Shown here in pieces: positions 40,510-46,505 of a DNA stretch of 46,505 bases. The notes beneath the pieces are model-generated. The model saw only the letters and a list, made by a program, of their open reading frames with translations. It searched no databases and was not told the DNA's origin. Source of the stretch: CAZWDL01 sp964632995 (GTDB lineage: Bacteria; Bacteroidota; Bacteroidia; Chitinophagales; Saprospiraceae). Each line of letters starts with the position of its first letter. Positions within the stretch are counted from its first letter, which is position 1. The DNA is taken from contig CAZWDL010000051.1 of NCBI GenBank assembly GCA_964632995.1, positions 1 to 46,505 of the forward strand, in the 5' to 3' direction. The translations under genes and the position numbers were made by a program.

Positions 40510-42495
40510 TCAGGTTTTCTTCCGCAGGACGATCTGCTCGCGTTGCTTTTCTACAAAGCGGGCGAAGATCTCCCGGATGCCCTTGTACTCCTCCGGCTCG
40601 AAGTGCGTCTGTCGCAGGGTGAAGCGGCTGACCACCTGCAGTTCCGAGTCGCCGGCCTGTTTGACGAAGTAGTCAAACTTAGCGCCGGCGCCCTCGAGGG
40701 AGACCTGTATGGGTTCGGGAATTTCCTCCAGGACGTAGCCTTCCGGAAGCTGGAGCTTCAGGATGTACTGCTCGTTAAAAGGGTAGGAGATATCGACGGG
40801 AAAGAGTCGTTTTTCCACCTTGAAGGGATTCTCCGTCAGGGAGGGCAGGATGACCGGATTGAAGTAGAGGAAGTCGCCGGCTGCCTGGGCGCTGCCGGGG
40901 AGGTGGCAGAAGACGTCGTTGATCAGCGTCTCCTCGATGTCGTCCAGGTGTTGCGTCCGGAAAGAGTCGACGACGGCCTCGGGGTTGAATTCCCGCAGGT
41001 TTTCCTGCAGGTGTTTGCCGTCGGGGTGTTCCTTAAAGGCCTGGCGGGCGCTTACTGCGCTGTATCCGGCGTGGTACTGCTTCAGGGAGCCGCTGAGGGC
41101 GCCCGAGGCATCGAGTTGGAGGTCGGCCATCACGACCGATTTGCTTTCGGGGGCGTCGATATTGATCCATTCCGGCTTGTCGGGGTCCACGATCCAGCCC
41201 ATCTGGTTGAGGGAGCTGACGCGGAGCAGGCCGGCGGGCCGCAGCCTGGAACCCATATCGGCGGGGATGTATTCGCCGTCCCGGGGCACCATGGCGACGA
41301 CGTGGTTAAACTGGTCGAGGATGGGGTACAACTGCACCGTTTTGCCGTTGCTGCGGGTGCTGACCAGCATGGGTTTGGCGTCCACGCCGTGGGCCTGCAG
41401 GATGGCGATCAGCATGAGGTTGAGCTCCCCGCTGTTGCCCTTGCGCTGTTCGAAGCAGGTCTCCAGGTCGTCCTTGACGTACATGCTGGTGTTGCCGTCC
41501 CACTCCATTTCCCTGGCGAGGAAGCGGTAGGCGGCCTGCAGCTTTTCCCTGGGTGTTTCGGCGTCGGCCATTATTGGCTCCACCGCTTTCAGGATATCCT
41601 TGTGGTGGCGGGTTTTGGTGATCTGCTCGCCGAAGCTGCCGTGGCTCATCAGTTCTTTGGCGACCTCTTCCCAGCTGGTCAGCACCGGGTCGTAGGTGTC
41701 GAACTGTACGCCGCTCAGCTGAAAGCGGAGGCGGGCGAGGTAGTCGTCCATCGTTGTCACGTAGGGTTCTTCCTTCATAGCGGGAACGTCCTTCATGGCG
41801 AAGCGGTGGTGAGTCACCTTGCCTTCGGTGGCGCCGCTCCGGCCGTTGCTGATGACGAAGATGCGTTCATTGGTGGTGTTGGCCTCCGAAATATCGGGCC
41901 GGCTTCCCTGGCTGAGGGTCACGTAGTGAAACCACTCGGGAATGTGAACGCGGTATTCGCTCCAGCGCACCGGAATGTCTTCCTGAAAGTACCACTCGGG
42001 CAGCTCGAAGAACCCTTCCGAATTCAGGGTGTACGTGTACTCGATCACCGAGCCTTCCTGCACCTTGGGCAGGGTAAACTTCAGCTGACTCCAGTACTCG
42101 TTGACCTCCTCTTCGAAGATGTCGCGCTTGCGCAAGGTTTCCTTCTTGCCGTCGGGCGAAAAGATCTGCACTTTCAGCTTGTCGATCTTCTCTTTCCGCT
42201 GGTAGCTGTAGAAGGGCAGCGCAATGTCGGCGCGATCAAAAGCGGAGCGCTTCAGGATCTTGATGCGCCGGTGCCGCTCAAAGCAGTAGCCGCCGTCGCC
42301 GATGGTAAAATCGAATTTCACTTCCCCGTAATCGCCCAGCACGACCGCATCGGCCGAAGAATCGGCTTCGTAGACGGTCATCTGCAGGTCAGACTTGGGA
42401 ATGTCGCCCCATTCTATCGGGGGCGCTTGCGCAGGCAGGGCGCCGGCGGCGCACAGGAATATAAGGATTAGCGTCAATGGGATTACAAACTTCAT
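40510..42495 (-). CDS. DUF3857 and transglutaminase-like domain protein, catalytic Cys replaced by Ser
   Basis: A 661-aa paralogue of the neighbouring protein, with signal peptide MKFVIPLTLILIFLCAAGAL. The DUF3857 part spans about 60-240 (FERHRRIKILKRSAFDRADI, then VIEYTYTLNSEGFFELPEWYF). In the transglutaminase-like part the position of the nucleophile reads RKGNSGELNLML, so Ser355 stands where Cys is expected, while His398 (QFNHVVAMV) is kept. It is therefore probably a non-catalytic binding or scaffolding version, or a serine-dependent one. Bacteroidota have a related subgroup with GNS/GNV at this site, so this is unlikely to be a recent defect. It is the upstream gene of the pair. The next upstream gap is 1.08 kb of repeats. 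Confidence 0.83.
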   Translation of the reverse strand: MKFVIPLTLILIFLCAAGALPAQAPPIEWGDIPKSDLQMTVYEADSSADAVVLGDYGEVKFDFTIGDGGYCFERHRRIKILKRSAFDRADIALPFYSYQRKEKIDKLKVQIFSPDGKKETLRKRDIFEEEVNEYWSQLKFTLPKVQEGSVIEYTYTLNSEGFFELPEWYFQEDIPVRWSEYRVHIPEWFHYVTLSQGSRPDISEANTTNERIFVISNGRSGATEGKVTHHRFAMKDVPAMKEEPYVTTMDDYLARLRFQLSGVQFDTYDPVLTSWEEVAKELMSHGSFGEQITKTRHHKDILKAVEPIMADAETPREKLQAAYRFLAREMEWDGNTSMYVKDDLETCFEQRKGNSGELNLMLIAILQAHGVDAKPMLVSTRSNGKTVQLYPILDQFNHVVAMVPRDGEYIPADMGSRLRPAGLLRVSSLNQMGWIVDPDKPEWINIDAPESKSVVMADLQLDASGALSGSLKQYHAGYSAVSARQAFKEHPDGKHLQENLREFNPEAVVDSFRTQHLDDIEETLINDVFCHLPGSAQAAGDFLYFNPVILPSLTENPFKVEKRLFPVDISYPFNEQYILKLQLPEGYVLEEIPEPIQVSLEGAGAKFDYFVKQAGDSELQVVSRFTLRQTHFEPEEYKGIREIFARFVEKQREQIVLRKKT

Positions 42496-42831
42496 GGGTA
42501 CAATATTTATTAACGGTTAAATAATTGCTCCTGCGTTTTGACGGGCTCCGGGAGGGGGGGCTCACGGAAGCGTCACTCCGCCCCCTCCGGGCAGAGCACA
42601 TCAATGCCACCGGCGAGGCCGGCGGATTTAACACGTTATCGCTATGGGTACATGGGAAGGCAGGATACTACCAGGTAAGTGTTCGCTAACCTTCTTTGTT
42701 TGTTTATATGCTCAAAGGCAATATAAGAAATTTATAACAATGATGCTACAGGGAGCGGGTTTTTTAACATTTCAGTGCCGGAAGAAGAGGGAGCGACCGT
42801 AGGAAACCCCGTACGGACGAAGGAGGTTGTG

Positions 42832-42873
42832 GGAAGTCGGAAAGCGGAAGGCGGAAGGCGGAAGGCGGAAAGC
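42832..42873 (+). repeat. Heptamer tandem repeat, 6 units (GGAARNC)
   Basis: GGAAGTC, GGAAAGC, GGAAGGC three times, and GGAAAGC, with an exact 7-bp period. Confidence 0.9.
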
Positions 42874-42920
42874 GATTGAGGCAGCCGTGTACCGACGAAG
42901 GGGAGGGGCGGGGGAACCGC

Positions 42921-43056
42921 AGAACAGAGGAACAGAGGCACGGAGGAACAGAGGAACAGAAGAACAGAGGAACAGAGGCACAGAGGAACAGAGGCACGGA
43001 GGAACAGAGGAACAGAAGAACAGAGGAACAGAGGCACAGAGGAACAGAGGCACGGA
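42921..43056 (+). repeat. Octamer minisatellite, 17 units, with higher-order structure
   Basis: Seventeen perfect-length octamers of four types: A AGAACAGA, B GGAACAGA, C GGCACGGA, D GGCACAGA. The order is A B C B B / A B D B C B B / A B D B C, so a 56-bp block of seven octamers (42961-43016) is itself repeated. It ends at GTTCGCAGAG, a word also found in the hairpin at 43411. Confidence 0.92.
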
Positions 43057-43410
43057 GTTCGCAGAGGTAGAGCGCTCGTTAGTGCCGCGGATAGAAAATT
43101 AATAGGCCGCAAGGAGAAAACGCTGTGCGTTTTCCTTAGCGCACTTAGCGCACTTAGCGTGCAGACTCTCGTCAGCGCGGCTGATAGATTGGTGCGTAGG
43201 CGAATAGCTTTTCGCTTGCGCGAAAAGGCACTTTTGAATTCCACGCAAAGGCGCAAAGGTCGCAAAGCACACAGCAAGCTTTTATGAATTCTTTACCGGC
43301 GACGCTATCGAGATTGATTATGTCGCCGCTACGCGGCTTCTTCTTAAATATGGAGCGTGGTTTCGGGATGGAATGGCGCCTGACTCCACCTTTGGCGGAG
43401 GGTTTAAATG

Positions 43411-43481
43411 ACCACAGAGGCACGGAGTTCGCAGAGCGCTCCGCGAGTGCTCTACCTCTGTGAACTCCGTGCCTCTGTGGT
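43411..43481. repeat. Long hairpin built from the octamer-related word
   Basis: ACCACAGAGGCACGGAGTTC plus GCAGAG (43411-43436) is matched 25 of 26 by the inverse complement at 43456-43481, and the 19-bp loop pairs further in part. It stands 95 bp from the end of the T9SS protein gene, which is transcribed toward it. Confidence 0.85.
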
Positions 43482-43575
43482 GTAAAATATTTTCCGTCGA
43501 AGACGGAAACCTATTTATAGGTCAACACCACGAATTATTTCTTCATTGTTAGCTCCGGTACGCTGAGATGCGCAA

Positions 43576-45126
43576 TCACCCCATCCGCAGCACCCTTTCC
43601 CTGGCAAGCACTTCCCCGCGCTCATTCTCCACGCGCAGGAAGTACACCCCGCCGGGCAGGCCGGAGAGGTCGATGCGATCGCCCTGAGGCGCTACGCTGC
43701 CCTGGCGAACCAGCCGGCCGGTAGCGTCGAAGAGGGTGTAGCCCAGCTGTTCTTTAAGGCCGCTCGTCAGGCGCAGCTCGTCGCGGGCGGGATTGGGGAA
43801 TACCCGCAGCTCGCCGCTGCCGGCCACCTGCGCGGTGACGACATCGGAGTATTCGAAGGCGCCGTCATAGTCGACCTGCTTGAGGCGGTAGTAGTTGATC
43901 CCGGCCGGGGCGTTCTCGTGCAGGTAGTCGTAGCTGATCGGCGCCTGGCTGTCGCCGTTGCCGGGCGCCTGGGCCAGCGCGGTGAAGGAGGCGCCGTCGC
44001 GGCTGTGCTCCACCTGGAAGAAATCATTGTTGGTCTCCGTGGCCGTAGACCAGTCGAGACGGACGTCGCCGGACTGCGGGGTGGCAGTGAAACGGGTGAG
44101 CTCGACGGGGAGGGGGGCGTTTTCGATTGATACAATTATGCAGGCACTATCGTAATTAGTGTAGCCTCCGATTGTGGGTAAATCGCATTGAGCTTTATTA
44201 TCAGTCTCGTTCTTAACGGATACAGTTAAACAGGCCTTGTACTCTCCGTTTGTAGTATAGGTATGCGTTGGAGCAGCTATTGAGTTATTGGTCTCAAAAA
44301 CATCAGATGAAGTTGTACCATCACCGAAATCCCATTTATAACAGATGCTCCAGTTACCACCAATTGGAACTGTAGGAAAGGCGCTGGACCCGAAAGAAAC
44401 CATAGGGTCTTGATTTATGTCATCCCTTGTCAGACTTTGAATACACGACTGAATATTTGAATTTTCAGAATCCAGTATACTATATGAAATATCGTCAATA
44501 AATATGTCTTCTTCACCCACTTCATTTCCTCCGGATTCTCCCCCAATGAAAAATATCTCAAAGGCTATAGAATCAATTTGATTATTATTTAAACCCATAA
44601 TATTAATGGATTCAAGAGTCGTAATTTTTTCTGCGTAACCTGTACTTGCGTTCAATTCATTTTGAGTGATGAAGTTTTGAAAGGTAGTGTTACCCAAAAC
44701 TCCGGCATTATTATAGAAATATGCCCTTATACCTAGTGTATCTCCAATATCATAAGGATCTAGAGATGCATCTTCGGCTCGCCAGTTGAAAGTAAACCGT
44801 ATGGGGTACATAAGCGTCTGACCAGAAATGTATTTTTTGATGGCTTCCTTACTGAATATTATGCTCGGCGTACATGCATCGCTGCCAGTGCCACATTGGA
44901 GTTCATAAAAAAAGGACCCTGTTTTAGCATCACTCATATTTTCAATGACTCCACCTGTTCCACCAGTAGATAAGATGTTAAGGTCTTCATCTCCTTCAAA
45001 GGAGGTTCCTGCCAATTGTCCATCGACGTAGTTCCTTTGAGCGAAAATTGGATTGATGCTAGGAAAGGCGCTAGAAATAAATAGCAGAAAGAAAAACAAT
45101 ACAAAATATTTTTGGGAGGAATTCAT
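43576..45126 (-). CDS. PKD-domain protein with type IX secretion C-terminal sorting domain
   Basis: A 516-aa secreted protein. The signal peptide (YFVLFFFLLFISSAFPSI) is followed by a unique region of about 200 residues with LDPYDIGDTLGIRAYFYN and a DIFIDDISYSI strand typical of jelly-roll folds. A PKD-like domain (WSICYKWDFGDGTTSSD, then PTHTYTTNGEYKACLTV) follows. From about residue 335 comes a conserved Bacteroidota tail: LPVELTRFTATPQSGDVRLD, NDFFQVEHSRDG, INYYRLKQVDYDG, and the T9SS sorting domain VFPNPARDELRL, LPGGVYFLRVENERGEVLAR. The tail guides export and surface anchoring. Base composition changes sharply near 44125: a 60-base stretch at 43681-43740 has 42 G+C, while 44461-44520 has 18. 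The N-terminal two thirds look foreign. Confidence 0.88.
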   Translation of the reverse strand: MNSSQKYFVLFFFLLFISSAFPSINPIFAQRNYVDGQLAGTSFEGDEDLNILSTGGTGGVIENMSDAKTGSFFYELQCGTGSDACTPSIIFSKEAIKKYISGQTLMYPIRFTFNWRAEDASLDPYDIGDTLGIRAYFYNNAGVLGNTTFQNFITQNELNASTGYAEKITTLESINIMGLNNNQIDSIAFEIFFIGGESGGNEVGEEDIFIDDISYSILDSENSNIQSCIQSLTRDDINQDPMVSFGSSAFPTVPIGGNWSICYKWDFGDGTTSSDVFETNNSIAAPTHTYTTNGEYKACLTVSVKNETDNKAQCDLPTIGGYTNYDSACIIVSIENAPLPVELTRFTATPQSGDVRLDWSTATETNNDFFQVEHSRDGASFTALAQAPGNGDSQAPISYDYLHENAPAGINYYRLKQVDYDGAFEYSDVVTAQVAGSGELRVFPNPARDELRLTSGLKEQLGYTLFDATGRLVRQGSVAPQGDRIDLSGLPGGVYFLRVENERGEVLARERVLRMG

Positions 45127-45662
45127 GGTATTTCAATTATAATTAAAAACAATGGAAAAATACGACACCAATTTTAGCCGGCTTATACAAGCACAGCCTG
45201 CGTCGTTTGAGCCAAAAGAGCACCTTGAAAGAAAGCCGGCAAAAACAAAATGACGGGTAAGAAAAAGCGAATATGCATTCTCATAGTATCTGTGTTGTGT
45301 TTAGATTAGCAAAAGTCATCTATCTTACAGATAGACGCTAATTTTTATAACGGTCCCGTAGCGGGGTTCTATGCGTATAGGTTTGAAGGTCGTCTCAGGT
45401 ATCTGCGGGTAAAGGGTGGTAGTGTGATGGGTAGTTAAGCGCTAAGGATTGGGGTTTTCTCACTGTGGCTCAGGTGATAATCACCGGGGCCTTCAGGTAA
45501 AGCTAAGAAAAGAATGGGAAAAAATAAAGAAGAGATTGATAGGAAAATTGAAAATGTTTTGGAAGTCGGAAAGCGGAATGCGGAAGGGGGAAAGCGGAAG
45601 TCGGGAACCTCCTGGCCACCCCATTTCCGCTTTCCGACTTCCGACTTCCGCTTTCCCCCTTC
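45127..45662. other. 536-bp intergenic region with heptamer arrays
   Basis: No credible gene. A short open frame at 45250-45306 looks like a bare signal-like peptide and is not supported. The hairpin CTATCT-TAC-AGATAG lies in the middle, and the right end is occupied by two inverted heptamer arrays listed separately. Confidence 0.7.
45561..45656. repeat. Two heptamer arrays in inverted orientation
   Basis: Plus strand 45561-45602 holds GGAAGTC, GGAAAGC, GGAATGC, GGAAGGG, GGAAAGC and GGAAGTC. Minus strand 45656-45622 holds GGAAAGC, GGAAGTC, GGAAGTC, GGAAAGC and GGAAATG. The two can pair into a hairpin with a 19-bp loop. The second array is 6 nt past the hypC stop. Confidence 0.9.
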
Positions 45663-45911
45663 TCACTCCTCCAGTTCCTCCAGTTCCCCCATTTGTTGCA
45701 GGTAGTGGATGGTGCGGTGGGCTTCCGCTTCATCGACGACGCTGATGGCTACGCCGACGTGCACCATGACGTAGTCGCCGATCTGGGCCTGCGGGGTCAT
45801 AGCGAGGTTGACCTCTTTGAGGATGCCGCCGAAGTTGACCTTAGCGAGGCGAAAGGTGTCGTCGAGCTGGGCGCTGATGTTGACGATTTTTCCGGGAATG
45901 GCGAGGCACAT
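45663..45911 (-). CDS. hypC: Hydrogenase assembly chaperone HypC
   Basis: An 82-aa HypC/HybG protein of normal size. The signature MCLAIPGKI is intact; Cys2 is essential because it carries the Fe(CN)2CO group and contacts the hydrogenase large-subunit precursor. The OB-like fold follows (AKVNFGGILKEVNL, IGDYVMVHVGVAISVVDEAEA). HypC works with HypD to deliver the iron centre of [NiFe] hydrogenases. It is downstream of hypB on the same strand, with about 200 bp between, of which 28 bp are a heptamer array. No hydrogenase structural gene is in the window. Confidence 0.95.
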   Translation of the reverse strand: MCLAIPGKIVNISAQLDDTFRLAKVNFGGILKEVNLAMTPQAQIGDYVMVHVGVAISVVDEAEAHRTIHYLQQMGELEELEE

Positions 45912-45923
45912 ATCTGAAAATTT

Positions 45924-45951
45924 GGAAGTCGGAAACCGGAAGCCGGAAAAG
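45924..45951 (+). repeat. Heptamer tandem repeat, 4 units (GGAANNN)
   Basis: GGAAGTC, GGAAACC, GGAAGCC and GGAAAAG lie 12 bp upstream of the hypC start, between hypB and hypC. Confidence 0.8.
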
Positions 45952-46108
45952 GCAAGCTTTCAGGCTACCGGTAAAAGCCGACTATTGAATTAATTTTTTT
46001 CGAGATTCAGCTATTGGCTTTTGGCGGTTGGCTGGATAGGACTTCAGAGGGAACCTCATCCGTTTTCTGTCAGCCTGGAGCCGAAGGCCAAGCGCTAACA
46101 GCCAGCCC

Positions 46109-46505
46109 CTACATCTGCCTGCGTTTTTTGATCCACTCGATCCACTGTTCCATTCCTTCGCCGGTATAGGCCGACAGTTCGATGAATTCGAGGTGGTGGT
46201 TGACGCGGCGGGCGTAGTCTTTACACTTTTCCACATCGAAGGGCACGTAGGGCAGCAGGTCGATCTTGTTGATGATGCACAGGTCGGAGGAGTGGAACAT
46301 ATCGGGGTACTTGATGGGTTTGTCGTCGCCCTCGGTGACGCTGATGATGACCACGCGGCTGCTTTCGCCCAGGTCGAAGAGGGAGGGGCAGACCAGGTTG
46401 CCGACGTTCTCAATGAAGAGCAGGCTGTCGTCGGCCGGTTTCAGCTTTTTGACGGCGCTGTTGACCATGGCGCTGTCGAGGTGGCAGCCTTTGCCGGTGT
46501 TGACC
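46109..46505 (-). CDS. hypB: Hydrogenase nickel incorporation protein HypB, 5'-partial
   Basis: The C-terminal 131 residues of the GTPase that supplies nickel to [NiFe] hydrogenase. The frame is open to the window edge (VNTGKGCHLDSAMV), so the N-terminal nickel-binding cysteines and the P-loop lie outside. Visible motifs are the metal-site segment GKGCHL, the switch segment LLFIENVGNLVCPS (the Cys binds metal at the dimer interface), the specificity motif NKIDLLPY and SAYTGEGM. The stop TAG is at 46111-46109. Pairing with hypC on the same strand indicates a hyp operon extending to the right. Confidence 0.95.
   Translation of the reverse strand, partial: VNTGKGCHLDSAMVNSAVKKLKPADDSLLFIENVGNLVCPSLFDLGESSRVVIISVTEGDDKPIKYPDMFHSSDLCIINKIDLLPYVPFDVEKCKDYARRVNHHLEFIELSAYTGEGMEQWIEWIKKRRQM

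Larger units (their letters stand above)
42496..43575. other. 1.08-kb repeat-rich intergenic region
   Basis: I see no credible gene here. Long open frames on both strands exist only because repeats with 7- and 8-bp periods lack stops. Contents in order: an imperfect GC-rich hairpin (about 42545-42595), heptamers (42832-42873), octamers (42921-43056), a hairpin GAAAACGC-TGT-GCGTTTTC (43116-43134), three nonamers CTTAGCGNN (43135-43161), a hairpin CTTTTCGC-TTGC-GCGAAAAG (43208-43227), three CGCAAAG units (43244-43267) and a long hairpin (43411-43481). Confidence 0.85.

Noticed and set aside
40399..42471. 690-aa open frame opposite the DUF3857 gene
   Set aside because: Antisense shadow with Val/Gly/His-rich low-information sequence; the other strand has a signal peptide and domains.
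42921..43056. Possible CRISPR array
   Set aside because: Units are 8 bp and directly adjacent with no unique spacers; no cas gene is present.
42732..43277. Long open frames on both strands across the repeat region
   Set aside because: They exist because 7- and 8-bp repeats carry no stop codons; the peptides are pure repeat translations.
45250..45306. 18-aa frame resembling a bare signal peptide
   Set aside because: Too short, with no mature part and no context.
1..46505. tRNA and rRNA genes
   Set aside because: Reading the gaps by eye showed no cloverleaf T-loop pattern or rRNA sequence; a covariance-model search was not possible, so small RNAs may be missed.

Overview
The window looks like a chromosomal segment from a member of the Bacteroidota, most likely a marine Saprospiria/Lewinellaceae-type bacterium (inference from gene content; no marker gene was compared). 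Signs are: a protein ending in a type IX secretion (T9SS) sorting domain, -7 promoter boxes of the TAnnTTTG type, a uppS-bamA pair, a bacterial GGGP/HepGP synthase, DUF2141, DUF1361, DUF4173 and DUF3857 families, and Saprospiria-style RND and P450 proteins. Coding DNA is moderately GC-rich. A run of 10 N at 335-344 shows this is a scaffold. I saw no rRNA, tRNA, CRISPR array or intact transposase.

Layout. 1-2066: an osmoprotectant ABC importer (ATPase cut by the left edge and by the N gap, then a permease fused to a binding domain whose two halves are in swapped order). 2092-8274: a GCS2-CBS fusion, a lipoprotein, a SPOR/peptidoglycan-binding protein, pirin and a small muconolactone-isomerase-like protein. 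8425-15936: a MarR-controlled tripartite efflux operon (adaptor, RND pump, TolC) with a 5'(3')-nucleotidase and a GtrA protein inside it. 16056-20280: an rRNA pseudouridine synthase, then a decaying stretch with two pseudogenes (molybdopterin oxidoreductase remnant and cytochrome P450) around an esterase and a lipoprotein. 20345-22633: a MITE-like element, a twin-operator promoter, an acyl-CoA dehydrogenase and tandem hairpins. 22707-26207: membrane proteins, including an operon with a small winged-helix regulator and two identical operator/promoter boxes. 26386-29895: DUF2141, a secreted protein and an ECF sigma / anti-sigma / surface-protein operon. 30024-35575: a beta-CASP nuclease, uppS, bamA and a 55-aa membrane protein. 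35887-37943: rsgA and GGGP synthase. 38415-42495: two DUF3857/transglutaminase paralogues. 42496-43575: a 1.08-kb patchwork of micro-repeats. 43576-46505: a base-composition mosaic T9SS protein and the hydrogenase maturation genes hypC and hypB (cut by the right edge).

How the genes work together. The clearest functional units are the osmolyte importer, the MarR-efflux operon, the sigma/anti-sigma/adhesin-like operon, the winged-helix-controlled membrane module, the envelope-assembly pair uppS-bamA, and hypBC, which implies a [NiFe] hydrogenase nearby.

The most unusual part is outside the genes. There are families of short tandem repeats with strict 7-bp periods, several placed directly after stop codons; an 8-bp minisatellite with a 56-bp higher-order unit; and at least two families of structured palindromic repeats between genes.
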